DNA from: Hyperoodon ampullatus
Taxonomy: Eukaryota; Chordata; Mammalia; Artiodactyla; Ziphiidae
Reading direction: 5' to 3'
Assembly (NCBI GenBank): GCA_949752795.1
Contig: OX457063.1
Span: forward strand, 65,557,783-65,621,782
DNA length: 64,000 nt
Within the stretch, counting starts at the first letter, position 1, and every line of letters begins with the position of its first letter. The notes under the pieces were generated by a model. That model was not told where the DNA came from. It worked only from the letters and a program-made list of their open reading frames with translations, and ran no database searches. The position numbers and the translations under genes were made by a program. Of this stretch, positions 47,115 to 59,815 are shown one piece after another.

Positions 47115-48400
47115 TGTCTTTTATATATATCTATGTATTTTTTTTAACTGAAAATAAAGTTAGGGAAGAAAAATTGATTTTAAAAACAAAGAGTTTTTTC
47201 TCCTAAGAAAGAAGTTTTTACACTTGTGAAAAGGCAAATTTTGCTTATAATGATTTGGCAGTATCTTTTCTTGAACATTGTTTCTTGATACTTTTTCCCA
47301 TCTCCTCTATAGCTCTATTTCTTAAAATTATATAACAATAGCTATCATTTTATTTGTTTACTTGAGATCAAAGTTCAAATAATAGCATTATTGTTTTATT
47401 ATCAAAGGCTTGAGTCCATATTACACATATCAACAAATGAAACACCCTAAAGACTGTAAAGATGGTATAGCATTTGCATTTATAATTGTACTGATAGTTG
47501 TACTTTGTAAATGAACTGAGTCAGTTTTTCCTTTCCTTTACTTGATTCAAACCAAGGTTACTTTTTATTTCCATGAGTAAGAAATTCGCTTTAAATAAAG
47601 TTAAGAAAAATTGATGACCTTTCAAAATGAACATAGCCACTATATATTTTTAACATTAATTCTACGCTTTATTCTAGTCAAGTCTTTCTAACTTATACTT
47701 GGTATGTGGTATATAGAGCATCAGTACATTTTTATCATATCTTTTTTTTGCATTCATTTCCCATATATTTAGACAATTGCCACAGATTTTTCATGTAATA
47801 AAACTTATACAGGGTGTACACTCTTATTTCAGCACTTCAATAAAAAGATTTTATGTTTATTTTCTTCTCTTTGAGCTTCCGAAAGGAAGGGAAGTAAAGC
47901 ATTATAAAATCCTATTGTAGGGTCCTTGTGTTTTTCCATTCTTGCATGAAGCACGTGAAGTTTCCAAAACATACTTTTCTTGTGGGTAAAACCTGCTTCA
48001 AATTATTTTTTGCATGCAATAGACACTCAGTAAATGTTTTTGAAGTTAATGAAGAAAATTGTAATTAGGCCCTCTGCTGTAGACAGCATCCAGAAGGATT
48101 GCTATTGCAAGGTAAGTTAATTCTAAAGCCAACTAAGTTATATACCATTCATGTTAAATATTTTCCTTGAGTTTGGTATAAACGATAAAGAAGAAGCAGG
48201 AACTAGAGAATTTGCAGTGCTGAAAAGTGGAGATATGTTCTTTATTTCCCAGAACTTAAGCCTAAAGGATTCCAAACTCTGGTTTATATTTTTATCTACT
48301 TTTCCAAAAGAATGTTTAGACTTTGAGGGAAAAAACAAAATGCATGGTTAAATGAATAGTTGACTGTGTATTTAAGGAGTGAGTTTTTCTAAACTATGGA
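47115..48400. other. Unassigned AT-rich DNA
   Basis: No gene is supported. 'caatagacactcagtaaatg' at 48018-48037 resembles the end of MIR or L2. A good donor-like CAAG|GTAAGTTA occurs at 48109-48118 without a convincing acceptor. Confidence 0.4.
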
Positions 48401-48413
48401 TCAAATTAGTAGA

Positions 48414-48520
48414 GTGGTGGTTCTCCACCCTGACTGTGCTTCAACATAACCTGGAAAGCTTTTTAAAAACACAGATGTTTTGGTCCTGTCTCTACAGGTT
48501 AATCTTGATTCTGCCAATTA
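48414..48520 (+). repeat. hAT-like (MER20/MER5-type) fossil, partial
   Basis: 'agtggtggttctccaccctg' followed by 'cataacctggaaagcttttt' matches the left end of nonautonomous hAT elements. Confidence 0.5.
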
Positions 48521-48601
48521 CTAGCTGCATGACTTTGAGCTTTATTTAGTCCACAGAATCAGATTCTCTAAAAGTGGATATGATACAAGAGTAGTAGACT
48601 T

Positions 48602-48980
48602 AACAGACAGAGAAAGACAAGTATCATATGATATCACTTATATGTGAAATCTAAAAAAATTATACAAAGGGATTTATTTACAAAACAGAAATAGACTCAC
48701 AGACATAGAAAACAAACCAAAGGGGAAAGAAAGAGGAGGGATAAATTAGGGATTTAGGATTAACATATACACACTACTATATATAAAATAGATAAACAAC
48801 AAGGGCCTATCATATAGCACAGGAATCTATATTCAATACCTTATAATAACCTATAATGGAAAAGAACCTGAAAAAGAATATATATGTTTATATGTGTGTG
48901 TATGTGTATAACTGAATCACTTTGCTGTACACCTAAAACACTGTAAATCAACTATACTTCAATCAGTCAAGCAATCAATA
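48602..48980 (+). mobile_element. 5'-truncated L1 3' end, sense, with TSD
   Basis: 'cagacagagaaagacaagta', 'catatgatatcacttatatg', 'gggatttaggattaacatat', 'caacaagggcctatcatata' and 'caatcagtcaagcaatcaat' are the end of ORF2 and the 3' UTR of a sense L1. A TSD, AG(A)(A/G)TAGTAGACTT, lies at 48588-48601 and 48981-48994 with one mismatch. Confidence 0.92.
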
Positions 48981-48996
48981 AGAATAGTAGACTTTT

Positions 48997-49142
48997 GGGG
49001 ACTTCCCTGGTGGTCCAGTGGTAAAGAATCCACCTTGCAATGCAGGGGACGCCGGTTCAATCCCTGGTCAGGGAACTAAGATCCCACATGTCACGGGGCA
49101 GCCAAGCTGTGCACCGCAACTACTGAGTTCATGCTGTGGGTG
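48997..49142 (+). repeat. Cetartiodactyl tRNA SINE (older type), 3'-truncated
   Basis: GGGGACTTCCCTGGTGGTCC, box B-like 'cggttcaatccctgg' and 'actaagatcccacatgtcac', then an abrupt end after the 'actactgagttcatgctg' stretch, with no A tail. The right part is lost at a junction with an inverted L1. Confidence 0.85.
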
Positions 49143-49144
49143 TG

Positions 49145-49785
49145 TCGTAACTGGCTTTTATTATGTTGAGATATGTTCCTTTTATACCCACTTTGATGTG
49201 AGTTTTTATCATGAATGGATGTTGAATTTTGTCAAATGCTTTTTCTGTGTCTATTGAGATGATCACATGATTTTTAACCTTTTATTAATGTGGTGTATCA
49301 CACTGACTGATTTGTGAATACTGAACAATCCTTATATCCCTAGAATAAATCCCACTTGATCATGCTGTGTGATCCTTTTTATATATTGTTGGATTCAGTT
49401 TGCTAATATTTTGCTGGAGACTTTTACGTCTCTATTCATCAAAGATATTGGCCTGTAATTTTCTTTTTTTGTAGTGTCTTTATCTGGTTTTGGTATCAGG
49501 GTAATGGTGGCCTTGTAGAATGAATTTGGGAGTAGTCCATCTTCTTCAGTCTTTTGAAGTAGTTTGAAAAGGATAGTTATTAACTCTTCTTTATATGTTT
49601 GGTAGAATTCCATTTGAAGCTGTCCACTCCTGGACTTTTGTTTGCTGGGAGTTTTTTTAATTAAAAATTCAGTTTCACTACTAGTGATCAGTCTGTTCAA
49701 ATTGTCTGTTCTTGATTCAGTCTTGGCAGATTGTATGTTTCTAGAAATTTGTCAATTTCTTCTAGGTTGTCCAATTTATTGCAGA
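49145..49785 (-). mobile_element. L1 ORF2 internal fragment, inverted
   Basis: The - frame at 49395-49700 reads as the reverse-transcriptase region ([57 protein letters not shown]). It lacks both ends: the right edge stops before the upstream RT block and the left edge abuts a truncated SINE. Confidence 0.88.
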
Positions 49786-49789
49786 AAAA

Positions 49790-50640
49790 GTGTCACCTTG
49801 ATCCGGCATCTTTGAGGAGAAACTTCTTAAAACTCTCTACAATATGCAATATACTCTATCTCAAATTACTCTACTAATGGGTCAGACTCAGATCCTTACA
49901 TTAATTACTGTCATTGTTCCTTGTCTGCATGCTTCTTTATTGAGCATGCAACTGGTCAAGTTGCTTTTCACGCAGCTATTGCTTGTTAATAACTAGAATC
50001 TTGGGCAGAGAGACCAGTTTCCTGGAAGAAAAACTGCTGAGGTTAGAGAAGACGCATCCATAAGAGAGAAGTCTGAGTGTGATAGGCCTTGAAAGGCGAG
50101 ACTTGATTGATTTTAGAGTCCCAGAAGGAATGAAGAGAAAGGGAGTTCTAGACAAAACTCTCTAGTTCTGACTTTAAAGAACCAAAATGAAAACAGCAAT
50201 AATCACTTTGTTTTTTCTGCTGTATATTTCAAAAACAATTTAAGGATAAAAAAAGTTCATATGTAAAAGTGTGCTACCTTTATTTAGTAAACTTCCCTTA
50301 GTCTAGAGTTTTACTGCTTTTTGTTTGACCAGATTTTACTAAGTCACTCCCTTTTTTTGAAATGTTTCTAATGCCATAATAGAATTCAGCATGTAATGTT
50401 GTCAGTGAGTGAGGAGAGGGACTACAGAAATGAATATATTGGTTCAAACAGTCAGCATATTACTGGTGGGGTTCTACAGAAGTAATGTGTTTCTATCAGG
50501 TTTTGCTTTTGAATTATAAAAACAATACAACTCATGGTTTTTAAAATAAGAAACAAATAATATGGAAAAGTGTAAAATAAAAAGTAAAATTTGAAACCAT
50601 CCTGTTTCTACTTCCCACAAGTAACTTCTTAACTTTTTTA
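49790..50640. other. Unassigned DNA
   Basis: No gene or named repeat is recognised. Around 50500-50770 a poly-purine stretch and (CA)-rich pieces (for example 50668-50735) resemble dispersed repeats, but I cannot name them. Confidence 0.35.
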
Positions 50641-50769
50641 ATGTATCATTTCAGAATTCTATCCATATACAAGTACATGTATGCACATACATGTGCCACA
50701 CACATATGCATACACATTTACACACTGCATATACTTTTATATGACTTTTTTTGTACATAAACACAGCAG

Positions 50770-52105
50770 ATCTATTGTTGTTTGCTAGTGGCCTTTCTGC
50801 TATTTGTCTCTGTATTATTGATTTCTAAGAGCTCTTTGTATACTAATAAAATATTCCTTTTTCATGCATTTCAAATGTTTAATTTGAACATTAATTCTTT
50901 GTTTAATTTTGTCCTTCAACTTGATTTATGGTAGTCTCTTTTTCTCACACTGAAATTTTTAATTTTGGTTTAGTCAAATTATCATTATTTTCTACTATGG
51001 CTTCTGGAATTTATGTCCAAGATTATAAAATATATAACACCGTTTTTTCTTCCCTACCTGTATGGCTTAATTTTTGTTAAGATACTTTGTTTTACAGCAG
51101 TTTTAGTTTCACAACAAAACTAACAGGTAAGTGCATAGATTTCCCATAGACTCCCTGCCCCCAAATATGCATAACCTCCCATTATCAATATGCCCAACAC
51201 AGCAGTACATTTGTTACAATTGATACACCTACATTGACACATCATTGCTACCTGGAGTCTATAGTTTACATTAGGGTTCACTATTGATATTGTATATTCT
51301 ATAGATTTGGACAAATGTATAATGGCACGTATTCACCATCATAGTATCATACGTAATATTTCACTGCCTTAAAAATCTTCTATGTTCTGCCTATTCATCT
51401 ACCACCACCCCCAATTACTTTATAAAATTTTTTGTGTTTAAATCACCTGGAGTTTTGTTCATGTCCCAGTGGCTTTTATTGAAATAACCTTTTCTTAAAA
51501 TGTCACTTTTATCATATATTAAAATCTTATATATATTGTAGTGTATTTCAGGATTCTCATTATACATTTTTCCATTTGTCTATTTCTTCTCTAGAACTAA
51601 ACTCTTTAATTACTGCACCTTTACAATGTTTTTAACATCTGGATGGACTGGTCCTTTCTTTACTCCTCTTTTTTTCAAAATATTCCTAGGTAATGACATG
51701 TTTTAGCCATATGAACTTTAGTATCGTCTTTCAAGTTCTCAAAATTAAAAAATTCTATTGGTATTTTAATAAGAATCTTAGTAAAATAATATATTAATTT
51801 AGGAGAATCAGCAGTCTTAGAATATTGATATATCCTGAAAACAAATTATATGTCTTGCAGGTATCTGGATTTATTTTGAGTTATTTATTTTTCTAGGGTT
51901 TTTCATATTAAATGGGTTTATTTCTAGTTTTTATTTTTTTAACTTGGCTTGTAAGGAGAGTCCTAGATTTCCATATACTAATTGTATAACTAGTTACCTT
52001 TCTAAATTCTTTTTTGTCTTAGTTTTTCCATTGATTTTCTTGGAGTTTTCAAGTATACGTGCATGTCATCAGGAAAACTAGGATATAATTGCCTCCTCTT
52101 TATTT
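50770..52105 (-). mobile_element. Old L1M ORF2 fragment, inverted, interrupted by another L1 tail
   Basis: 'aagagctctttgtatactaa', 'acttgatttatggtagtctc', 'tatggcttctggaatttatg' (50770-51060), then after an insertion 'ttctctagaactaaactct', 'tttttccatttgtctatttc' and 'ttattttgagttatttattt' (51430-51960) follow the antisense order of a degraded L1 ORF2. Confidence 0.6.
51066..51425 (-). mobile_element. L1M 3' end inserted in older L1, inverted
   Basis: 'tttacagcagttttagtttc', 'gtaagtgcatagatttccca', 'caattgatacacctacattg' and 'atttcactgccttaaaaatc' are the antisense 3' UTR of an L1M element. It stands between two successive ORF2 parts of the element at 50770-52105. Confidence 0.68.
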
Positions 52106-55100
52106 TCTTGGGTTTATTGAGATATAATTGACAGAAAACATTGTGTAAGTTAAAGGTGTACAATGTAATGATTTGATATGTGTATATACTGCAAATAATT
52201 ACCACAATGTTAGTTAACACATCCATCACCTCAAATAGCTACTGTGTGTGTATGGTGAGAGCTTTTAAGATATTTTCTCTTAGTAACTTTCAAGTATACA
52301 ATACAGTATTGTTAACTATCGTCACCATGCTGTACATTAGATCCCCAGAACTTATTTGTCTTATAACCAGAAGTTTGTACCCATTTCCCCAACCTCATCC
52401 TCCCCACACCTCTAGCAACCACCAATCTACTCTCTGTTTCTGAGTTCAATTGTTTGTTTTGTTTTTTTGTTTGTTTTTTAAGATTCCATGTATAAGTGAA
52501 ATCATTCTATAATGCCCTCAGGGTTAATCCATGATGTCTGATGTCACAAATGGCAGAATTTCCTTCTTCTTTACAGATGAGTACTATTCCATTTATTTTT
52601 ATCAATATATACATTATCATATTTTCTTTATCCATTCATTCATTGGCAAACACAGGTTGTTTACATGCCTTGGCTATTGTAAATGATGCTGCAATGAACA
52701 TGAAGATGTAGATACCTCTTTGAGATACTGATTTCATTTTCTTCAGCTATGTACCCAGAAGTGAGGAACCTCTATACTGTTTTCCATAGTGGCTATACCA
52801 ATATACATTTCCACCAACAATCCACAACAGTTCCCTCTTCTTCACATCTTTGCCAGCACTTGTTATCTCTTGGTCTTTTTGATAATAGCCATTCTACCAG
52901 GTGTAGAGTGGTATCTCACTGTGGTTTTTATCTGTATTTCCCCAATGATTGATGTTGAGCACCTTTTTATGGAACTGTTAGCCATTTGTATATCTTCTTT
53001 GGGAAAAGTGTCTGTTCAGTTCTTTTGCCCAGTTTTTAAAAATCAGTTTTATTTTTTTGCTATTGAGTAGTATGAGTTTCTTATATGTTTTGGATATTAA
53101 CCCCTTAATCAAAAAATCATGGCCAATACCAATGTCAAGGAGTTTTTTCACTATGTTTTCTTCTAAGAGTTTTATGGTTTCAGGTCTTACATTTAAGTGT
53201 TTAATCCAATTAAGGTTAATTATTGTGAGTGGTGTAAGATAGAGGTCCATTTTCATTCTTTAGCATGTGGATATTCAGTTTTCTCAACACTGTTGAAGAC
53301 ACTCTCTTTTCCCTACTGAATTTTCTTGCTTCCCTTGTCAGCTTGGTCCCTTGCTGACCGTATGTGTGGGTTTATTTCTGGGCTCTCGATTCTGTTCCAT
53401 TGGTCTCTGTGTCTGTTTTATGCCAATACCATACTATACTGATTACTATAGTTTTTTAATATAGTTTGAAATCAGGAAGCGTGATGCCTCCAGCTTTGTT
53501 CTTCTTTGTCAAGATTGCTTTGGCTGTTTGGGGCCTTTTGTGTTCTATACAAATTTTTGCATTTTTTTTCTCTGTAAAAAATGCCATTGAAATTTTGATA
53601 GGAATTGCATTGAATCTAAAGATGGCTTTCAGTAGTGTGGACATTTTATTTAATATTAATTCTTTCAATCCATTAACATGAGATATCCTCCCACTTATTT
53701 GTGTCTTCTTCAGTTTCTTTCATCAGTGTCTTCTGGTTTTCAGTGTAGAGACCTTTCAGCCCCTTGGTCAAATTTATTCCTAAGTATTTTATTTGCTACT
53801 ATTGTGAATGGGATTGTTTTCTTTATTTCTTTTTCAGATTATTCATTGTTAGCATATAGAAATGCAACTGATTTTTGCATATTGATTTTTCTCCTGCAAC
53901 TTTACTGAATTCACTTCTTAATTTTAACAGTTTTTTGGTGGAGTCAAGGTTTTCCTATATGTAAGATCATATCCTGTGCAAACAGGGAAAGTTTTACCTC
54001 TTCTTTTCCATTTGGATGGCTTTTATTCCTTTTTCTTACCTGATTGCTCTGGTTAGGAATTCCAGTACTGTGTTGAATAAAAGTGGTGAGAGTAGGCATC
54101 CTTCTTTTGTTCCTGATCTTAGAGGAAAGGTTTCAGCCTTTCACCATAGGTATAATGTTAGCTGTAGGCTTGTCATATATAGCCTTTATTATGTTGAGGT
54201 TTTTGTTGAGAGTTTTTAATCATGAAAGGATGTTGGATTTTGTCAAATGCCTTTTTGGGCATCTGTTGAGATCATTTGATTTTGATCTTCATTCTATTAA
54301 TGTGATGTATCACACTTATTGGTTTGCATGTACTGAATCATCGTTGCATCCCATGAATGAATCCCACTTGATCATGGTGTATGATCCTTTTAGTGTGCTG
54401 TTGAATTCACTTTGCTAATATTTTGTTGAGAATTTCTGCATGTATTTTCATTAGGGATATTGGCCTGTATTTTTCTTTTCTTGTGGTATCCTTATCTGGC
54501 TTTGGTATTAGGGTAGGCTGGCCTTGTAAAATGAGTTTAGGAGTGTTCTCTCCTCTTGAGCTTTTTGGAAGAGTTTGTGAAGGACTGGTGTTAATTCTTC
54601 TGTAAATGTTTGGTAGAATTCACCAGTGAAACCATCTAAACCTACCTAGCCTTTTGTTTGTTGGGAGGTTTTTTTGTTTGTTTGTTTTTGTTTTGTTTTT
54701 TGCAGTACGCGGGCCTCTCACTGTTGTGGCCTCTCCCGTTGCGGAGCACAGGCTCCTGATGCACAGGCTTAGCGGCCATGGCTCACGGGCCCAGCCGCTC
54801 CGCGGCATGTGAGATCTTCCCGGACTGGGGCACGAACCCGTGTCCCCCTGCATCAGCAGGTGGACTCTCAACCACTGCGCCACCAGGGAAGCCTGTTGGG
54901 AGGTTTTTGATTACTGACTCTGTCTCCTTATTCATTATTGGTCTGTTCATGTTTTCTGTTTCTTCATGATTCAGTCGTGGTAGGTTGCATATTTCTAGAA
55001 GTGTGACCATTTTTTAAGTTGTCCAGCGTATTGGTGTGTTATTGTTCATAGTAGTCTCTTATTATCCTTTATATTTCTGTGGTGTCTATTGTAATGTCTC

Positions 55101-55850
55101 CCGCTTCATTTATAATTTTATTTATTAGAATCCTCTCTCTTTTTTACTTAGTTAGTGTAGCTAAAGTTTTGTCCATTTTGTTTATCTTTTTAAAGAACCA
55201 ACTCTTAGTTTTGTTAATCTTTTCTATTCTTTTCCTATTCTCTATTTCATTTATTTCTGCTCTGATCTTTATTTTCTTCCTAATGCTAACTTTGGGCTTA
55301 TTTTGTTCTTTTTCAAGTTCCTTGAGGTATAATGTTAAGTTGTTTATTAGAGATCTTTCTATTATGTATGCATTTATATCTATAAACCTTCCTACTAGAA
55401 CTGCTTTTGCTGTATCATGCTAGTTTTGGTGTGCTGTTTCCATTTTCATTTGTTTCAACATTTTTTATTCCCCTTCTGAGTTCTTCATTGATCCATTGGT
55501 TGTTTAGGAGTGTACACTTTAATTTCAATGTATTTGTGTATTTTCCAGCTTTCCTCCTGTTAGGATTTCTAATTTCATACCATTATGGTTGGAATATATC
55601 CTTGATATAATTTCTCTCTTCTTGAATTTGTTGACATTTGTTTTGTGGCCTAATACATGATCTATTCTAGAAAATTTTCCATATATACTTGAAAAGAATG
55701 TGTATTCCACTGCTGTTAGATGCAATGTTCTGTACATGTCTCTTAGGTCCATTTGGTCTGTAGTGTTGTTCAAATCCATTATTTCCTTATTTGGTCTCTG
55801 TATGGATTGATCTATCCATTGTTGAGAGTGGTACCTTTTCATTCCTAATA
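52106..55850 (-). mobile_element. L1 (intermediate age), inverted, 3' UTR to endonuclease
   Basis: Begins on + with 'tttattgagatataattgac', then 3' UTR blocks. ORF2 remnants on - include 52978-53256 (KLLEENIVKKLLDIGIGHDF), 53456-53668 ([20 protein letters not shown]), 54783-55010 (NHEETENMNRPIMNKETESV) and 55525-55842 (endonuclease: EYTFFSSIYGKFSRIDHVLG). Several frameshifts and stops are present. The endonuclease N-terminal part is missing at about 55850. A SINE is nested at 54674-54894. Confidence 0.88.
54674..54894 (-). repeat. CHR/CHRS-type cetacean tRNA SINE nested in L1, inverted
   Basis: T/G-interrupted tail, TTTTGCAGTACGCGGGCCTC, box B complement GGGGCACGAACCCGTG and the end CGCCACCAGGGAAGCCT. 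A perfect 14-bp TSD GTTGGGAGGTTTTT, made of L1 sequence, is at 54660-54673 and 54895-54908. Confidence 0.96.
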
Positions 55851-55854
55851 TTTA

Positions 55855-57380
55855 TATCTTTTATTCTTTTTCTCCTTTCTAATTAGCTAGTATATTCAGA
55901 ATAATATTAATATAATTGCTTTTAATAGAATTATTATCTCTTTTTTCCTGTGACTACTTTAAGATTTACTCTTTACCTTTGATCTTCAGCAATCTGACAT
56001 GATGTGCCTAGAGTATGTTTCTTTGTATATTTCCTTCTTGAGTTTTGCTGAGCTGTTTGGATCTGTAGGTTGATTTTTTTCACCAAACATGGGGAATTTT
56101 GAAATCTTTTTACTTATTCACATATTTTTTCCTGCCCCATTTTCTCTCTCTTCTCCTTGAGGGGCTCCAAATACATGTACACTAGATTACTTGATATTGT
56201 TCAATGGATAGGTACATGGGTCACTGAGACTGTGGATTTTTTTCCTAATATTTTTCTATCTGTCCTTGAGAAATTTCTATTCATCTGTCTTCCAGTTCTC
56301 CAGCTGGTTTCTCTGTCATCTCCAATATGCTATTAAGCCTGAACAGTGAATTTTTCATTTTGATGCTGAGCTTTTTATTGCTACAATTTCAATTTGATTC
56401 TTTTAAAAAAATGTATTCTGGTAAAATATACATAACAAAATGTATTATTTTAACCATTTTTAAGTATACTCAATTCTTTCTTATTGTTTCTGTTTCCCTG
56501 ATAAGATCTCTATTTGTGCATTAATTATGATGATATTTTCCTTTATGTTCTTGATAATGTTTATAATAGCTTCCTTAAAATACTTGTGTGAGTCTTCTCA
56601 GAGTCTTTTCTATGGGAAGCTTTTTCTATGGACTTTGGGTCACATTTTACTGTTTGTTCATGTTTATTGTATACTGGATAGATATACACATTAGAGATTC
56701 TGGATTCTGTCATCTTCCTCTGAAGAGTATTGACTTTCACTAGCTGCTGTCTTTATCTAGTAAAGGCTTGGTTTTATGTTTTGTTAGAGTAGGTCTCTTT
56801 GGGATTTGCCCTTAATCCTAGGGTGACTCTTTTAGTACAGGGATATAATCTTTACTCCTAAAATGTTGCCTTTGAGGGATTTCTGTGGAAACCCTGAGTT
56901 GTTCACCAAGCTGCTTTAATTTGGTGGGATTCAAACTCCAAACTCTGTCTCACACAGTGAGCAGCAATAGAAATCCCTGTTTCAACCTTCCATCTGTTAC
57001 TTTTCACTGGGTTCTTTAGAGTCTTCCCCAAAAATGTGCAGTTCAGGGATCAACCCTGGTGGGAGTATACATGCAAATTTTTAAACTCCTTCTCTGTGTT
57101 TCCCTTTTTTCTGAAATCCACCTCCCCAAACACTCAATTGTCAACCATTCTCTCAACTTTGAACTCTGGCCTCTGATACCTCACTCAATAAAAGTGTGGC
57201 CTTCTGCATTAATTCTAGCTCCTCCCTCATCTTTTTACCTCAAGGGAAACCCATATAAATGTAGATCTTGCCCAGTGATGTTCTCCTCTTTCAAGCATAA
57301 AATTCTCTCTGTTTCTGCCTGCTTTTGGTCACTCTCCATTGCGTCTTCAGATAGTTCTTTTTAATTTGTTTGTTTTAGTA
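55855..57380 (-). mobile_element. Old L1 5' part (ORF1 and 5' UTR), inverted
   Basis: 'tcttgagttttgctgagctg', 'tttttcctgccccattttc' and 'gagaatttttcattttgatg'-like blocks (55960-56400) correspond to the antisense of an L1 ORF1 coiled-coil region, parallel to 31640-32000 in the full-length copy. Beyond about 56530 a 5' UTR-like stretch continues to about 57380. It could be the 5' end of the same element as 52106-55850 with a deletion, or a second older copy. I favour a second copy because the decay is greater. Confidence 0.55.
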
Positions 57381-57539
57381 TTTTTCCGCAGTTTATAATT
57401 GTTATCAGTGGGATTACAAGTCTGATTCAAATTACTCCTCAATTACCTAATTGGAATTCCAAAGGATTTTTATTTTCATATTTATCTATGTATTTCATTA
57501 TTTCGCATTCATGTTTATTATTTTACTTCATGATCAGTT

Positions 57540-57770
57540 TAGTCACTTAGACCTAGATTTGATTCCTGGCTCTGACATTTATTATGTCATTACTTCAAAT
57601 TTCTGATCTTTAGTGCGTTTATATGGCCCTTATATGTAAAATGGAAATGAGCCTATGTACCTTAAAAGGTTGGTTGCTTTTGAATATTAAATGTGAAAAC
57701 ATATGTAAAACATAGGCACAGGGCCTAGAACTTCATTGACACTCATAAATGCTGCTACTCTTCTTAACAT
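57540..57770 (+). repeat. MIR SINE fossil
   Basis: 'tgattcctggctctgacatt', 'cttatatgtaaaatggaaat', 'gaatattaaatgtgaaaaca' and 'agggcctagaacttcattga' follow MIR order. Confidence 0.78.
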
Positions 57771-57779
57771 AAGTATTCT

Positions 57780-57860
57780 ATAAGATTGGAAGGTCAGATA
57801 TTACTATATGGGATGACTTACCTAAGATCTTACTGCTAGGTAATAGGAGTACAAATCAAT
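57780..57860 (-). repeat. MIR core fragment, inverted
   Basis: 'gatgacttacctaagatctt' and 'actgctaggtaataggagta' resemble the MIR core in reverse. Short and uncertain. Confidence 0.45.
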
Positions 57861-57861
57861 T

Positions 57862-59210
57862 AAATCAATTCTGCAAGATAAGTTTATGCCTCCCAGAGGT
57901 TCCTGTGTCAGTATTATCCATATACGAAGGAGAAACTGCCAGATTATAATTCGAAGGAGGAATAGCAAAACGAGGATTACTAACAGTAAGGCTGCATGGT
58001 CAACGTTCTGGGCAATGTCCTTTTCTCTTCTTTGAGCATTTAAGAGCCAGCCAACTGACTAGTGGCCAGAAGATGCTACTGTAGCATTTTTTTTTTCCTA
58101 ACAGAGAATAAAGAGGCTAAGTTTCCAATTTTAGAACCAGCCAGAATATTCAATGAGAATACTTAGGCCCAGTAAAATAAGTGGTCCTCATATATATGGT
58201 CAGTAAATAGTATATACCACTATGTAATGAACTCTTCTCTCCTCTTGGTTTACTTGTGACTCACAAATGATTAATTTGTACCCTGGGCAAACGTGGAACT
58301 TCAGAAATTGGTTATTGAATGAGCTTTTCTATGAATAGTTAACATCAGTACTTGTTCTGTCTACTGGAATCATGTTATAGATGTGCATATGTATTGTTTG
58401 GGGTTATATCTAGGCAATGCATAGGATTTTGTGTGTGGTTTGTTAAAGTATTTTGCTATAGTGGAGCAATTTAATGCTATAGATAAGAGGGGAAACTGGT
58501 TGATGTTGCATCAACTCTGTCTCTGGTAAGCATTATTACAGTTACTATTCACATTTATGCCTGTTCAAATAGAAACCCATCAGGCATGTAAACTTAGGGC
58601 TAGATTCTGATCTCTAATGCATAGCATGAATTGCCACATATTTTTTTCTACCAAAAAAAAAAAAATCCTTAGTAGCATCTGAGATTAAAATCTGTCCTTT
58701 CAAATTGATTTTATTTTTATCTAGACTAAAAAGCAAAATGCAGTGTCAGAAGAGGAAATAAAATAATTCCTGTCAAGCTGTGGGTTCTTTTTTTATATAT
58801 GATTCTTGTGAAATCAAGTATTCATATATTTCTGTAATCATAATAATGGCTCTGAGAAAAAATAGAAAAAATTTTATTTATTCCTTTTAAAATAGAATCT
58901 TTTTATCGTTTTGAAATCATATGCACAAAATTAGATTGTAGGGAAAGGCCATATTATAAAAGGAACATCACCTAAGATTATAATATATGAAAAGCAAGCA
59001 AAGCCTGTTTACATAGAACATGAGATTTATAAGAATAGATTTTATATTTATTTCTATGAAAATTTAACAATTTTATTAAAACTCACCGATAAAATATTTA
59101 AAAAATAAAACTGTCTCATTTGGGGCATTTATATATATTTTTAAGTATAGAATAATTGCATGGAAGATTTGAAGATAAAATCTTCATCTACATTTTTTCT
59201 CAGCCCAGGA
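57862..59210. other. Unassigned AT-rich DNA
   Basis: Nothing recognised. At 58526 a GTAAGC donor-like site lacks a convincing acceptor. Confidence 0.4.
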
Positions 59211-59214
59211 AATT

Positions 59215-59360
59215 TAGTTCAAACTATGTTTATTGAGAACTTTTTATAACATCACACTGTGCCTAGGCATTTTTAGGGAATACAAGAAAGTGAATCTGGT
59301 GCCACTCTGCCTCAAAGAAGTATGTAGCTAGTAGGACAAACAAAAGCACACGTGTTACAC
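59215..59360 (-). repeat. L2 LINE fossil, inverted
   Basis: 'tgtttattgagaacttttta', 'cactgtgcctaggcattttt' and 'agaagtatgtagctagtagg' match antisense L2 3' blocks. Confidence 0.65.
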
Positions 59361-59454
59361 CTGGATATGAACAGAGTGGGGAAACTTTCAAAGTATAGTT
59401 TTCAACAGTAAGGTCTCAGAGAGCAATGTTGTTGTATGCCACTTATTTCAGAAT

Positions 59455-59530
59455 TACAGGTGATCTTTAAGATTGCCCAGCATAGTGCCTGGAGCATAAT
59501 AGGTATTCAATAAATGTTGAAAGAGTAGAT
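59455..59530 (+). repeat. L2 or MIR 3' end
   Basis: 'gcatagtgcctggagcataa' and 'taggtattcaataaatgttg' are the conserved 3' tail shared by MIR and L2. Confidence 0.7.
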
Positions 59531-59644
59531 GAACATTCTCTCATGCTTGCGGTTGGGTAGCAGGCTAGATGTATTGTGAGTCTGTGTGTGTGTGTGTATG
59601 TCAACTGTCTCTGTGATTAAACTGTTTATTTTAGAATTAGTAAT

Positions 59645-59815
59645 TTTATATGGATTTTACCATCTTTGTGACCTTGGACACCTCCATTTTAAACTCTGTT
59701 TTCTTCATCTGTCAAATGTGGTGATAATATCTGTCTCATAAATTTGTTGTAAAGAGTGAATGAGCTAATATATGTCAGGCCTATTTATAGTGGCTATAAT
59801 AGTTTAGGTTAGAAA
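59645..59815 (+). repeat. MIR SINE fossil
   Basis: 'atctttgtgaccttggacac', 'tgttttcttcatctgtcaaa', 'gtggtgataatatctgtctc' and 'gtaaagagtgaatgagctaa' are MIR core and 3' blocks. Confidence 0.8.

Noticed and set aside
48047..48113. Possible exon ending at CAAG|GTAAGTTA
   Set aside because: The donor is good, but upstream AG sites have weak pyrimidine tracts. Not enough for a call.
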